Below, in pieces: positions 1-9,590 of a stretch of DNA of 64,000 nt (position 1 is its first letter; each line of letters opens with the position of its first letter). The translations under genes were made by a program, and so were the position numbers. Under the pieces are notes generated by a model. That model saw only the letters and a list, made by a program, of their open reading frames with translations. It was not told where the DNA came from and made no database searches. The DNA comes from Emticicia sp040253585 (GTDB lineage Bacteria; Bacteroidota; Bacteroidia; Cytophagales; Spirosomataceae), in assembly GCF_040253585.1 (NCBI RefSeq), contig NZ_JBELAU010000005.1:124001-188000 (forward strand), read 5' to 3'.

Positions 1-2
1 TT

Positions 3-1409
3 TTTAGCCGTTTCACAGATTTTAACATCAAAGAAGATACGATATGGGTGCGATTGAAACTTTGGAAAATGTGCTTGAATAATTCATTTGAAAAACCTTT
101 CTTAGGCTGGGGACAAGGTTCTTTTATTTATTTCTACTTTAAGAACTTCACAAGTGATCTAAACGATGCGGGTTTTTGGTATGATTCAGCACATAATGAA
201 TTTGTTGATAAAATTATTGGTACGGGCTATATTGGCTTCTTGAGCTACCTATGGCTAATTTTTGTGGTTTTTTACGGAATTTGGAAAAAAAACAGTAATT
301 ATTTGGCACAATTTGAGAAGCTTATTCTGAGTAGCTTCCTTATTACTTACATTGTTTTTATGTTTTTTGGCTTCGATAGCCTCTTTAGTTTAATTGCTTT
401 TTTTACAGTTTTTATCATTATAAATAAAAACTTTTCTCCTATTTACCTCAAGTCTATTTTTGACGAAAAACAACCATTGCTAAAGTTTGGAGTAATCATT
501 CCATTAATAATGATAATTTATTTTGGTATCTACAAAACCATAATTACAAATAAAACGCTGTCGTTGGCTTATTCTGAAAAGATAGCTGAAAAAAAAATAG
601 AATTATATAACCAATCATTTGATAATGCAATTATCGGTAAATATGATGTCGCCTTACAGTTTACTTTACAAAGAAACCTCTTTCTAAACACAACGATACC
701 ACCAAACTTGAGAGAAGAGTACTTCAAAAGTTCAAACAAAACGCTGAATGAAGCTCTAAACATTCACACCGATAACCCGATTTTACTGAACCAATTAGGC
801 TTTCTAAAGTCTGATTATGGCTTATCAGCTGAAAGTATATTGATTTTTGAAAAAATGAATCAAATGTCGCCTAATAGACTTATCAATAACCATGATTATG
901 CTTGGCTACTATTTAAGAATAACCAAATAAGCAAAAGTTTCGACGTGATTGATAACGTGATCCAAAAACAAAATTATAACCATAAGGCAATTCTACTCAA
1001 AACACGCTTCTTACTTGAAAGAAAAAATTATATAGAAGCATTCAATACACTAAACAAATTTGATAACAAAGAAACTATCAAGTATTTTAAAGACATTACT
1101 GATCTGGTATTTGAATATCAAGTTTATAATGAATTTTACGATTTCTTGTATCAGAAATATCATTCAAACCTTGATGATTTCAAATTAACTGATGAACAAT
1201 TACTTATTTGGTCAGAGATCGCTCAACTTTCAAAAAATAAGAAACAGGTTTTCTCAGTGTTTTCATACTATGCAGGTAATACACTTTTGGGAGATAACAG
1301 CCAATTTAGAAATAAAAAAGACTCTTTGAGAGTATTGGAATTGATAAATATGGTGCATGAAGGAAAAGCAAACTATGATATCATTCTAAGTTTGAAAGAT
1401 TTTGATTAA
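3..1409 (+). CDS. O-antigen ligase/polymerase (Wzy_C family) with C-terminal TPR-like region, 5' truncated
   Basis: The reading frame is open from base 3 and continues upstream of the GTG at 48, so the gene is cut by the left edge. The visible part starts with the pattern typical of O-antigen ligases and polymerases: a charged RLKLW segment, then FLGWGQGSF, then AHNEF, which form the periplasmic loop. Three or four hydrophobic segments follow (about 240-560), then roughly 250 residues without membrane segments that look helical and TPR-like. Such proteins sit in the inner membrane and join lipid-linked glycan to lipid A, protein or another glycan; the acceptor cannot be told. The next gene is a glycosyltransferase in the same direction 43 bp downstream, which fits a polysaccharide locus. 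Family assignment is fairly secure; ligase versus polymerase is open. Confidence 0.78.
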   Translation, partial: FSRFTDFNIKEDTIWVRLKLWKMCLNNSFEKPFLGWGQGSFIYFYFKNFTSDLNDAGFWYDSAHNEFVDKIIGTGYIGFLSYLWLIFVVFYGIWKKNSNYLAQFEKLILSSFLITYIVFMFFGFDSLFSLIAFFTVFIIINKNFSPIYLKSIFDEKQPLLKFGVIIPLIMIIYFGIYKTIITNKTLSLAYSEKIAEKKIELYNQSFDNAIIGKYDVALQFTLQRNLFLNTTIPPNLREEYFKSSNKTLNEALNIHTDNPILLNQLGFLKSDYGLSAESILIFEKMNQMSPNRLINNHDYAWLLFKNNQISKSFDVIDNVIQKQNYNHKAILLKTRFLLERKNYIEAFNTLNKFDNKETIKYFKDITDLVFEYQVYNEFYDFLYQKYHSNLDDFKLTDEQLLIWSEIAQLSKNKKQVFSVFSYYAGNTLLGDNSQFRNKKDSLRVLELINMVHEGKANYDIILSLKDFD

Positions 1410-1452
1410 AATCTCAAAATAAGTTTTTCGATATATCTTAAAACTCAAATCC

Positions 1453-2460
1453 ATGGTTTTACAAACTGAAATTAAAGTTAGTGTTATTATATTAACATAC
1501 AACCAAGAAAAATACATCAAAAAAGCAATTGAAAGTGTTTTGATGCAAAAAACAACGTTTGACTATGAGGTAATCATTGCCGATGATTTTTCGACAGATA
1601 AAACTAAGGAAATCATCCAAGACATTATCACTAAAAATCATGAATCAAAAGTTAGTATTAGATACATAAGAAATGAGAAAAATATTGGTGTAATGGCGAG
1701 TTGGATAAATGCCTATTCCCAAGTTAATGGAAAATACATAGCCATTTGCGAAGGAGACGATTTCTGGACTATCGACTCGAAATTACAAAAACAATTTGAG
1801 GTATTAGATTCACATCCACAATTCTCTATTTGCTTTCATAACGTTAATGTTGAATACATTGATATTAATGAAAAAAATTATATTCTCAATGAGAATATAG
1901 AAAAAGACATATTTACAATAGATGATCTAATTGGTGAAGAAGAAATTTGGTTTATGGCTACAGCAAGCCTAATGATAAGACACGAAAGTCTTCAAACAAT
2001 TCCTGATTGGGTATTAAAATCAAAAAGTGGAGATATTCCTATTATTATGTTAGCAGCAAGAAATGGGCATATAAAATATTTACCCGATTTGATGGCAACT
2101 TATCAAAAACATAGTAAGGGGATGAGTATGACCGATCATAAAAACGACGCTATTTTTCTAAAAAATCGCATTTATATGTACAAAATGTTAAATTCAGAAA
2201 CCAAATTTCAATATGATTATAGATTTAAACAAATACTTTCGGGTTACTATTATTTAATGCTTGATTCCAAACAACTACAAAACAAATATATAAGTCAATT
2301 TATCGTGGCATTAAAATATTTCTATTATTCATACCCTAAAATCAAAAATATAAAGGTAGTCATTAAAAATTATATCATACCACCAGTAATGCTTGAATTT
2401 AGTCGTTTTATCAAGCGAAAAACTGGAATCATTCCTACTTTTGATAAAAATACACTTTAA
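1453..2460 (+). CDS. Family 2 glycosyltransferase
   Basis: GT-A fold glycosyltransferase of 335 residues. The N-terminus has the GT2 signature VSVIILTYNQE (residues 9-19), then IIADDFSTD (41-49) for nucleotide-sugar binding, and EGDDFW (100-105) as the metal-binding DxD-like motif. The C-terminal 130 residues are basic and rich in Tyr and Lys without clear membrane spans, so this is probably a cytoplasmic or membrane-associated enzyme adding a sugar to a lipid-linked oligosaccharide. Donor and acceptor are not predictable. It follows the O-antigen ligase-like gene by 43 bp and is probably co-transcribed with it. Confidence 0.85.
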   Translation: MVLQTEIKVSVIILTYNQEKYIKKAIESVLMQKTTFDYEVIIADDFSTDKTKEIIQDIITKNHESKVSIRYIRNEKNIGVMASWINAYSQVNGKYIAICEGDDFWTIDSKLQKQFEVLDSHPQFSICFHNVNVEYIDINEKNYILNENIEKDIFTIDDLIGEEEIWFMATASLMIRHESLQTIPDWVLKSKSGDIPIIMLAARNGHIKYLPDLMATYQKHSKGMSMTDHKNDAIFLKNRIYMYKMLNSETKFQYDYRFKQILSGYYYLMLDSKQLQNKYISQFIVALKYFYYSYPKIKNIKVVIKNYIIPPVMLEFSRFIKRKTGIIPTFDKNTL

Positions 2461-2485
2461 TTCCTCCAAATATATCTAACTGATG

Positions 2486-2493
2486 TATTTTTG
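2486..2493 (+). promoter_or_regulatory. Bacteroidota -7 promoter box (TATTTTTG)
   Basis: Matches TANNTTTG exactly. Transcription would start near 2500, leaving about 30 nt before the ATG at 2529 and excluding the upstream TTG at 2502 as a start. No clear -33 TTTG is visible at the right distance. Confidence 0.5.
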
Positions 2494-2528
2494 CAAAATA
2501 CTTGAAATGCTTTTGTATCAATATATCA

Positions 2529-3431
2529 ATGTTAGTAATCAATCAGTCAGGTAAAGCCCCCGTAAACGGCATAGAACTTTATTACGAAACCTTTGGAGAT
2601 GAACAAAATCCAACGATTTTGCTCATCATGGGGCTTGATGCACAGTGCGTGATTTATGGCGAAAACGTGATTGAACCTTTGGTTGAGGCGGGCTTTTATG
2701 TCATACGATTCGATAATCGTGATATTGGACTTTCAACTTGGATGAATGAGACTTGGCACAGAAGTCGCCCCTACTCGCTTGAAGATATGGCGAAAGATAG
2801 TGTCGGTTTGCTTAATTTTTTACAAATCGAAAAAGCTCATATCGTTGGGGTTTCGATGGGCGGAATGATTGCACAGCATATTGCAATTGATTTTCCTGAA
2901 AAAGTATTGAGTTTGACTTCCATTATGTCATCAGGATATACACTAAACCCCAAAGTGGCCAGCAAGTTGACCCACAAATTACTAATGAAATTAATACCTT
3001 TTCTCATCAAAAGGATTTACATAAAAAATAAATATTCTAACCATAAAATTAGTGTAGGTAGCTATGTTGCTACTTATCGTCTTCTGCGTGGTAAAAGATT
3101 TGAATTTGACGAATCTTATTTCCGTCAAGTTTTTACTGAAAGCATTGAACGTCGAAAAGGGCAAAACCCAAGAGCAAGATACCAGCAATTTTGTGCTATT
3201 GTAGCTTCTGGTTCTCGCCTAAAAAAACTCCATCAAATAAAAGCACCAACTTTAGTCATTCACGGCACGGCAGACCCACTCGTTAGCCCAAAACATGCTG
3301 AAATTTATGCTCCTTTGATACCCAATTCAAAGCTTTTGATGGTTGAAGGCATGGGGCATGAACTGCCAAAAGGTGCTTTAGCAGAAGTTTTACCTGAGAT
3401 TATAAGGCATTTAAGTAAAATTATAAGCTAA
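2529..3431 (+). CDS. Alpha/beta hydrolase
   Basis: Alpha/beta-hydrolase fold protein of 300 residues from the ATG at 2529. The oxyanion region ILLIMGLDAQ, the FDNRDIGLS segment and the nucleophile elbow GVSMGGM (Ser) are all visible. A late TLVIHGTADPLV segment supplies the acid residue and GMGHELP the catalytic His. This layout matches proline-iminopeptidase-like and epoxide-hydrolase-like hydrolases, but the substrate is unknown. There is no signal peptide, so it is cytoplasmic. The start was chosen because the promoter box at 2486-2493 would place the transcription start close to the TTG at 2502. It stands alone between the polysaccharide genes and alaS. Confidence 0.85.
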   Translation: MLVINQSGKAPVNGIELYYETFGDEQNPTILLIMGLDAQCVIYGENVIEPLVEAGFYVIRFDNRDIGLSTWMNETWHRSRPYSLEDMAKDSVGLLNFLQIEKAHIVGVSMGGMIAQHIAIDFPEKVLSLTSIMSSGYTLNPKVASKLTHKLLMKLIPFLIKRIYIKNKYSNHKISVGSYVATYRLLRGKRFEFDESYFRQVFTESIERRKGQNPRARYQQFCAIVASGSRLKKLHQIKAPTLVIHGTADPLVSPKHAEIYAPLIPNSKLLMVEGMGHELPKGALAEVLPEIIRHLSKIIS

Positions 3432-3549
3432 CTTTTATGTCACTTCCATTTGTTTAAATACCCTCAGTAGAAGTGATAGATTGTAAATCTGACCTATAGG
3501 CAAAAAACCTTTTTATTAGATAACTCTTCAAAAAGTCCAATTTTTAAAC

Positions 3550-3557
3550 TATTTTTG
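3550..3557 (+). promoter_or_regulatory. Candidate alaS -7 promoter box (TATTTTTG)
   Basis: Exact match to TANNTTTG. It predicts an alaS leader of about 125 nt, which contains the tandem repeat at 3653-3682. Confidence 0.45.
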
Positions 3558-3652
3558 CACCTCAATTTTGGTGATTCGTTATCAGAATATTAGTTATTGG
3601 TCGAAATCTCGCATGACCAGTTCCCAGTAACAAGTTTTCTAATAACCAGCAA

Positions 3653-3682
3653 CCAGTAACCAATTTACCAGTAACCAATTTA
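3653..3682 (+). repeat. 15-bp tandem repeat, two perfect copies, in the alaS leader
   Basis: The unit CCAGTAACCAATTTA occurs at 3653-3667 and again at 3668-3682, ending 7 bp before the alaS ATG. Degenerate relatives (CCAGTAACAAG, CCAGCAACCAGTAAC) precede it from about 3617. It belongs to a wider class of short word-like intergenic repeats in this window. Confidence 0.8.
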
Positions 3683-3689
3683 CAGCAAA

Positions 3690-6326
3690 ATGACTTCGCA
3701 CGAAATTCGTAAAGCTTTTTTAGATTTCTTCAAAAGTAAAGAACATTTAATCGTTCCGTCTGCACCGCTTGTGGCCAAAAACGACCCAACTTTGATGTTT
3801 AATAACTCAGGAATGGCTCAATTCAAAGACTTTTTCTTGGGAAATGGCACGCCGCCATCAAAGCGTATTGCGGATACACAAAAATGTCTTCGTGTAAGTG
3901 GTAAGCATAATGACTTGGAAGATGTAGGTTTTGATACCTATCACCACACCATGTTTGAGATGCTCGGAAACTGGTCATTTGGCGATTATTTCAAGAAAGA
4001 AGCCTTAGAATGGTCGTGGGAACTGTTGACAGAAGTCTATAAATTACCTAAAGACAGAATTTATGTGTCGGTTTTTGAAGGAAGTGATGAAGATGGAGTG
4101 CCTTTCGACCAAGAAGCATTTGATATTTGGAAAGGCTTAATTGGCGATGAAAATCGTATTATTCTTGGCAATAAAAAAGATAATTTCTGGGAAATGGGCG
4201 ATACTGGTCCATGTGGGCCTTGTTCAGAAATCCATATAGATTTACGTGACCAAGCTGAAATTGATATTATTGGCGGAAAAGAATTGGTAAATAACGACCA
4301 CCCGCAAGTAGTTGAAATTTGGAATAACGTATTTATGCAATTTGAGCGTAAAGCTGATAAATCATTAGTTCCGCTTCCTGCCAAACACGTTGATACCGGT
4401 ATGGGCTTTGAGCGTCTCTGTATGGCGATTCAAGGCAAAAAATCGAATTATGATACTGACGTTTTCCAAAATACAATTCAAGTAATTGAGCAAATGTCAG
4501 GTTTGAAATATGGCGAAAACGGTACGCTTTCATCGAATAGCTACGTCGACGTTGCGATGCGTGTAATTGCTGACCACCTTCGGGCAGTTGCTTTTACGAT
4601 TGCTGACGGGCAGTTGCCATCCAATGCAAAAGCGGGCTATGTTGTGCGTCGTATTTTACGTCGTGCTGTTCGTTATGGTTATTCATATTTAGGTTTTAAT
4701 GAGCCATTTATGAGTAAACTTGTGCCAGTATTGGCTGAGCAATTTGCCGATGTTTTCCCAGAATTGAAAGCTCAACAAGATTTCGTGACTCGTGTAGTTG
4801 AGGAAGAAGAAAAATCTTTCTTACGTACGCTCGAAACGGGTATCAGGAGATTTGAGGCAATTAATCCAGAAAATGGAATTATTAGTGGTGATGTTGTTTT
4901 TGAATTATCAGATACGTTTGGTTTTCCAGTTGATTTAACTGCTCTTTTAGCTAAAGAAAAAGGGTTGAAAATCGACGAAGAAGGTTTCCAAAAAGCATTA
5001 CAAAAACAAAAAGACCTTTCTAAAAAGGATGCAGCCAAAGAAGCAACAGACTGGGTTGAATTGAATGAAGGCAGTGATTTTGAATTTGTGGGTTATGACG
5101 AAGTTTCAACCGAAGCTCAAATTATCAAATACCGCAAAGTAAAAACAAAAGCTGGTGAAGAATATCACATTGTGCTTGACCGCACACCTTTCTACGCCGA
5201 AATGGGTGGACAAGTGGGCGATACTGGTCATCTCATGATCGGCGACCATTCGATAAATATCAAAGACACAAAGAAAGAAAACGACCTTTTTATACATATT
5301 TCGACTGATAAAAACCTTGACGAAATCTTGCAAAATGCAGGAACAGTTGTAGCACATATCAACGAAGAGCGTCGTGAGAAAATCAGAACAAACCATACCG
5401 TTACACACTTAATGTTGGCGGCTATGCGTAAGGTTTTGGGTACGCACATTGTGCAAAAAGGTTCGTATCAAGATGACAACATCACTCGCTTTGACTTCTC
5501 GCACTTTGCTAAAGTGACCGATGAAGAATTAGGACAAATCGAAGATATTGTCAACGAGAAAATCCGTGAGAATATCCCACTCGAAACCAAAGTAAATATT
5601 CCAATTGCTGATGCGATTGCTTTGGGGGCAACTGCAACTTTCGGTGAAAAATACGGCGATTTTGTGAGAGTAGTAATTTTTGACCCAAAATTCTCAGTTG
5701 AGCTTTGCGGTGGAACGCACGCATCATCGACAGGTAAAATTGGTTTATTCAAATTTATTTCTGAAGGTTCGGTAGCTGCTGGTGTACGCCGTGTGGAAGC
5801 TTTGACAGGTGGTAAAGCCATTTCAGTTATCAATGAGCAATTATCAATTAATACGCAACTGAAAGAAGTTCTTAGAAACAACGATTTGATTAAAGCCGTT
5901 GAAAACCTTTTGGCTGAAAAGGCAACTTTACAGAAAAAAGTTGAGGCTCTCGAAAACGAAAAACTTCAAGAATTGAAGAATGAGTTAGCTAAAACAGTTG
6001 TAAATATCAATGGTGTAAACGTAATTACGGCCAAAGTTAGCGTTCCATCGGCTGAGGCGTTAAAGCAACTTTGCTTCGATTTGAAAAATAAAGTAGAGCG
6101 TTTCTACGGTGTCATTGGTGCAGAATTTGGCGGGAAACCACAAATTGCAGTCATTATTGACGAAGATGTGATGAAAGAGAAAAACCTTCATGCAGGAAAT
6201 ATTGTAAAAGAACTCGCCAAAGAAATGAAAGGTGGTGGAGGTGGCCAGCCTTATTTCGCAACCGCAGGCGGCAGCGACCTCAGCGGACTCGAACGAGCCA
6301 TTGAAAAAGGGAAAAGTTTTATTTGA
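3690..6326 (+). CDS. alaS: Alanyl-tRNA synthetase
   Basis: Class II aminoacyl-tRNA synthetase that charges tRNA-Ala in the cytoplasm; 878 residues, the normal length. The N-terminus MTSHEIRKAFLDFFKSKEH and the segment FNNSGMAQFKDFFLG are standard for AlaRS. The catalytic core covers about 1-240 and the tRNA-binding helical part about 245-440. The editing domain carries the zinc ligands HTVTH (H569, H573) and CGGTH (C673, H677). The C-terminal oligomerisation/DHHA1 part ends with a glycine run before QPYFATAGG. All key motifs are intact. It is preceded by a repeat-containing leader and followed by a strong terminator, so it is probably monocistronic. Confidence 0.98.
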   Translation: MTSHEIRKAFLDFFKSKEHLIVPSAPLVAKNDPTLMFNNSGMAQFKDFFLGNGTPPSKRIADTQKCLRVSGKHNDLEDVGFDTYHHTMFEMLGNWSFGDYFKKEALEWSWELLTEVYKLPKDRIYVSVFEGSDEDGVPFDQEAFDIWKGLIGDENRIILGNKKDNFWEMGDTGPCGPCSEIHIDLRDQAEIDIIGGKELVNNDHPQVVEIWNNVFMQFERKADKSLVPLPAKHVDTGMGFERLCMAIQGKKSNYDTDVFQNTIQVIEQMSGLKYGENGTLSSNSYVDVAMRVIADHLRAVAFTIADGQLPSNAKAGYVVRRILRRAVRYGYSYLGFNEPFMSKLVPVLAEQFADVFPELKAQQDFVTRVVEEEEKSFLRTLETGIRRFEAINPENGIISGDVVFELSDTFGFPVDLTALLAKEKGLKIDEEGFQKALQKQKDLSKKDAAKEATDWVELNEGSDFEFVGYDEVSTEAQIIKYRKVKTKAGEEYHIVLDRTPFYAEMGGQVGDTGHLMIGDHSINIKDTKKENDLFIHISTDKNLDEILQNAGTVVAHINEERREKIRTNHTVTHLMLAAMRKVLGTHIVQKGSYQDDNITRFDFSHFAKVTDEELGQIEDIVNEKIRENIPLETKVNIPIADAIALGATATFGEKYGDFVRVVIFDPKFSVELCGGTHASSTGKIGLFKFISEGSVAAGVRRVEALTGGKAISVINEQLSINTQLKEVLRNNDLIKAVENLLAEKATLQKKVEALENEKLQELKNELAKTVVNINGVNVITAKVSVPSAEALKQLCFDLKNKVERFYGVIGAEFGGKPQIAVIIDEDVMKEKNLHAGNIVKELAKEMKGGGGGQPYFATAGGSDLSGLERAIEKGKSFI

Positions 6327-6332
6327 TAATCG

Positions 6333-6358
6333 GGGCGAACAAAATGTTCGCCCTTTTT
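6333..6358 (+). terminator. Rho-independent terminator of alaS
   Basis: A 9-bp stem (GGGCGAACA / TGTTCGCCC) with a 3-nt loop is followed by a T run, 7 bp after the alaS stop codon. Confidence 0.9.
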
Positions 6359-6519
6359 ATTTACATTTTTTCTTTCTGATTCATAGGTTAAAACTTACAC
6401 CAATGAGTTTTTTGATCAACATAACAACTTTACTTCTACATAAAAGATAATTCAGTTTATTTCTACAAATAAATCACAATATTTTCTTAAAAAAACATAC
6501 TTTTTTGAAACGATTTCGC

Positions 6520-6555
6520 ACGGTTTTTGCTTAATTTTACAGGCAACCGTTTTTC
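6520..6555 (+). promoter_or_regulatory. Inverted repeat upstream of the H-NOX gene
   Basis: ACGGTT (6520-6525) pairs with AACCGT (6545-6550), with further G-C pairs inside, and TTTTT follows. It lies 20 bp before the H-NOX ATG. It could be an operator or a leader hairpin; the sequence alone does not decide. Confidence 0.35.
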
Positions 6556-6569
6556 TAAACCCTAAGCAC

Positions 6570-7106
6570 ATGAAAGGAATTGTATTCACTGAATTTATCG
6601 AAATGGTAGAATCTAAGTTTGGTTTTGATATGATGGACGACATCATAGAATCTGCTAATTTACCATCTGGCGGCATCTACACAGCAGTAGGAACTTATGA
6701 CCACACCGAAATGGTGCAATTGGTGATCGGGCTCAGCAAACGTACTGAAATTCCGGTTGATCTATTATTAAAAACTTATGGCAAACACTTGTTTAGGGTA
6801 TTCACCACGAGCTATTCTCACTTCTTTAAGAATATTGATAATGTTTTTGATTTTTTTGAACAAATCGACCGTTATATTCATGTTGAGGTTCAAAAACTCT
6901 ACCCAGATGCTGAACTTCCAAAATTTGATACCCTACGAACTGACGATACTCTTGAAATGCTCTATCAGTCAGACCGCAAAATGGCAGATTTAGCAGATGG
7001 ACTCATCGAAGCAGCAATTGAATACTTCCAAGAAGCAGCCACGGTAGAAAAGAAAAATATGAATGAAGATGGTTCTTTGGTCAAATTTATCATTAGTAAA
7101 ATATGA
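6570..7106 (+). CDS. H-NOX heme nitric oxide/oxygen-binding sensor
   Basis: Stand-alone H-NOX (HNOB) domain of 178 residues, a cytoplasmic heme sensor of nitric oxide. The fold signatures are MKGIVFTEFIEMVE, YDHTEMVQLV, and the proximal helix IHVEVQKLYPDAELP, in which H104 is the expected heme-iron ligand. The heme-propionate anchor Y-x-S-x-R is complete (Y132, S134, R136). No distal pocket Tyr is obvious, which would favour NO over O2, but this needs modelling. The stop codon overlaps the start of the downstream hybrid kinase by 4 bp, the classic H-NOX/kinase pairing in which NO binding alters kinase activity. Confidence 0.95.
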   Translation: MKGIVFTEFIEMVESKFGFDMMDDIIESANLPSGGIYTAVGTYDHTEMVQLVIGLSKRTEIPVDLLLKTYGKHLFRVFTTSYSHFFKNIDNVFDFFEQIDRYIHVEVQKLYPDAELPKFDTLRTDDTLEMLYQSDRKMADLADGLIEAAIEYFQEAATVEKKNMNEDGSLVKFIISKI

Positions 7107-9226
7107 GTGACGAAGTTGAGGTACTGAAACGTAAAATTGAGCGTGAAAAAAAAGCCAGACAACAAGCAGAAAAGTTGTTGGAAGCCAAAGCATTGGATTT
7201 ATATCAGGCCAATGAAAATCTAAAAAAGCTTAATGAATCGCTTGAAAGACAAGTAGAAGAACGAACGGAAGCTCTTCAGTACAGTGAAGAAAAATACCGT
7301 GGGATTCTTGAAAACATGGATTTAGGCCTAATAGAAGTCGATAATCAAGATATAATTAAAAGAGCCTACAAACGTTTTTGCGACTTGACTGGGTATGAAG
7401 AGCATGAATTAATTGGTAAAAAAGCTGCCGAATTTTTACTTCCTGATGAAGATTTCAGGAGACTAATTGCCGAACAAAATGCCAATCGCTTAGATGGTGA
7501 AACGGGCGTTTATGAAGTACCTTTAAAAAAGAAAAATGGGGAAGTTATTTGGGTAATTGTGAGTGGAGCCCCAATTATTGAAAGTAATGGGAGAGTTACT
7601 GGTTCTGTTGGCATTCACCTTGATATTACCGAACGCAAACGGACGCAAGAAGCCCTCGAAGAGGCCAGAAAAGTAGCAGAAGATGCCCGTAGTGCCGAAA
7701 AGCGTTTTTTGGCAAATATGAGCCATGAAATTCGTACGCCAATTAATGCCATTATTGGTATGACCCATTTACTCTATGATACAAACCCTAACAAAAAACA
7801 AGTTGAATATTTGAGTGCTATTAATTACTCGGCTGATTTATTGCTCAACTTAGTTTCTGATGTATTGGATATCTCAAAGATTGAAGCAGGAGAAATGAAA
7901 ATCTCCGAGCAAATTTTTAGCCTTAAAGACCTCATAAACAGCACATTACAAACTTTCAGACTACGTTTACAAGGAAGAGATGTAAAATTAGTTCTGGATT
8001 TTGATGATGAAATCGAAAACGACGTAATTGGAGATTCAACGTTTCTGACTCAGATTCTAATGAATCTCTTGAGCAATGCTGTGAAGTTTACAGAGAAAGG
8101 AAAAATCGGTGTGCAAGTATCACTTCTATGTAGGTTGGGCGATTTTCTAATGACCGAGATAAAAGTTTTTGATACTGGAATCGGTATAAGCCCACAAAGT
8201 TTGGGTAGGATTTTCGATAGCTTCAAACAAGCTGACCAAGACGTAAAAGTAAAATATGGTGGAACTGGCCTTGGCTTGGCAATTGTAAAGCAATTAGTCA
8301 ACCTTCATGGAGGAGAAATTTCAGCAGAAAGTACACTTGATCAAGGAACAACTTTCACATTCACGCTTCCATTAAAAGATAGTAAACAGCAATCAAAAAA
8401 ATTACAATCATTTTCAGAAGCTGTTTCGGAAGATTGGAAAAACTACCATGTCTTGGTTGTTGAAGATAATCACATCAATCAAAAATACGTTGAAGGTTTA
8501 CTATTAAAATGGAAAATGTCGTATAAAATTGCCAATCATGGGGTTGAGGCATTAGATTTAGTAAAAAAAGAAAATTTTGATATAATTTTGATGGATATCA
8601 GAATGCCCGAAATGGATGGATACGAAACAACTATTGAAGTCCGAAAGCTTGAAGGAAACGCCAATCAGCATATACCTATTGTTGCACTAACGGCTTCGGC
8701 GATAAGCGATGAAATTGATTATGCTTTCGAAATTGGCATGAATTCTTACCTAACTAAACCATTTACCCCCGATCAACTTCGAAAAGTTTTGGAAAAAAAA
8801 CTTACGTTAAATTCGAATCGACAGGTATTAATGCAAGAAGAAGGAGCAACTTTATCTAATTCGGTTACAATAGAAGAAAAAGAAACACTTCAAAGCGATT
8901 ATTTAGAAAAGGTGTATGGACATGATAGAAAATATGCAGCCGATATGTTTGGGCTTTTCTTAGAAACCGTTCCTGAACAATTTGCATTATTAAAGCCTTT
9001 GATTGAAGAACAAAAAGTAGATGAAATTAGTAAATTGGCACATCAACTCAAACCATCATTCACTATGGTTGGTCTGCCAGAAATCACTCAAAACCTTCTA
9101 ATGTTAGAAAAAATGGCTAAAAACAAGGAAGATTATGAAACAATGAGACTAACATTTGATGAAATTGAAAATATCTTTAATAGAAAAATCAGCTTAGTAG
9201 AGAAAGAGTTTGATGAATTACAATAA
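7103..9226 (+). CDS. PAS hybrid histidine kinase with receiver and HPt domains (H-NOX partner)
   Basis: Cytoplasmic hybrid kinase of 707 residues with no membrane span. Domains in order: coiled coil (1-60), PAS (62-177), HisKA with H208 in NMSHEIRTP, HATPase with N325 and glycine boxes DTGIGIS (357-363) and GGTGLGLAI (386-394), receiver (447-567) with D498 in LMDIRMP, and HPt (about 598-690) with H647 in LAHQLKPS. It is translationally coupled to the H-NOX gene (ATGA overlap), so H-NOX very likely controls it in trans. The PAS domain may add a second input. The internal receiver and HPt mean the phosphoryl group can be passed to a separate response regulator, and no such regulator is encoded next to it on this strand. 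Confidence 0.95.
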   Translation: MSDEVEVLKRKIEREKKARQQAEKLLEAKALDLYQANENLKKLNESLERQVEERTEALQYSEEKYRGILENMDLGLIEVDNQDIIKRAYKRFCDLTGYEEHELIGKKAAEFLLPDEDFRRLIAEQNANRLDGETGVYEVPLKKKNGEVIWVIVSGAPIIESNGRVTGSVGIHLDITERKRTQEALEEARKVAEDARSAEKRFLANMSHEIRTPINAIIGMTHLLYDTNPNKKQVEYLSAINYSADLLLNLVSDVLDISKIEAGEMKISEQIFSLKDLINSTLQTFRLRLQGRDVKLVLDFDDEIENDVIGDSTFLTQILMNLLSNAVKFTEKGKIGVQVSLLCRLGDFLMTEIKVFDTGIGISPQSLGRIFDSFKQADQDVKVKYGGTGLGLAIVKQLVNLHGGEISAESTLDQGTTFTFTLPLKDSKQQSKKLQSFSEAVSEDWKNYHVLVVEDNHINQKYVEGLLLKWKMSYKIANHGVEALDLVKKENFDIILMDIRMPEMDGYETTIEVRKLEGNANQHIPIVALTASAISDEIDYAFEIGMNSYLTKPFTPDQLRKVLEKKLTLNSNRQVLMQEEGATLSNSVTIEEKETLQSDYLEKVYGHDRKYAADMFGLFLETVPEQFALLKPLIEEQKVDEISKLAHQLKPSFTMVGLPEITQNLLMLEKMAKNKEDYETMRLTFDEIENIFNRKISLVEKEFDELQ

Positions 9227-9256
9227 AAAAAACGCCCAAAAGTTCGGGCGTTTTTT
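9226..9256 (+). terminator. Rho-independent terminator after the H-NOX operon
   Basis: Stem ACGCCC (9232-9237) / GGGCGT (9246-9251), extended by flanking A and T runs, starting at the stop codon of the kinase. Confidence 0.9.
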
Positions 9257-9590
9257 AAAATATATTTCGTATAAATATTTACTTTACTCCTATTTCCAGC
9301 CTTATTTTAATATATCTATTTATCCTTCCAGAGAAAATCATTTCTTTTTTTGCTCTTTCATTTCATTGCATCATTTTTCAATCAATAAGAAACGATAAAT
9401 TGAGAAATCCGAAGTGATAAATAAAATTACTTTTTCATTGAATTATTAATGATTTACTTTTAATTGTAATACTTCAATAGTCAGGCCAATTCAAAACAAA
9501 ACACATAAAACACTAATTATCAAGCACTTACAATTGTGCCAATTTTCTTAAAATTCCATTAATTGGAATTTTATTTTTTTTTTGGATTTC
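9257..9590. other. Non-coding gap between converging H-NOX and NosP-like operons
   Basis: The 334 bp are AT-rich and I see no credible gene; the short frames are unlike proteins. The only structured part is 9503-9572, listed separately as a copy of a shared module, followed by a run of T at about 9573-9583. A gap between two convergent operons does not normally need a promoter, so the module here is unexpected. Confidence 0.6.
9503..9570 (+). repeat. Shared 68-bp intergenic module, copy B, with TTCCA-N5-TGGAA palindrome
   Basis: Begins with ACATAAAACACT, continues with TATCAAGCACTTAC and ends in the palindrome TTCCATTAATTGGAA (9554-9568), whose arms extend to a 9-bp inverted repeat (9550-9572). 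It aligns without gaps to 15518-15585, about 47 of 68 bases identical by eye, and in part to 14057-14097. The hairpin plus the following T run could also act as a terminator on the + strand. Confidence 0.6.

Noticed and set aside
9210..9398. Short frame after the H-NOX kinase
   Set aside because: It starts inside the kinase gene and runs through the terminator; composition is not protein-like.
9520..9543. Possible sigma54 promoter (TTGGCAC on the - strand)
   Set aside because: The -24 part is good, but the -12 part reads AG instead of GC at the required spacing, and it points away from any gene start.
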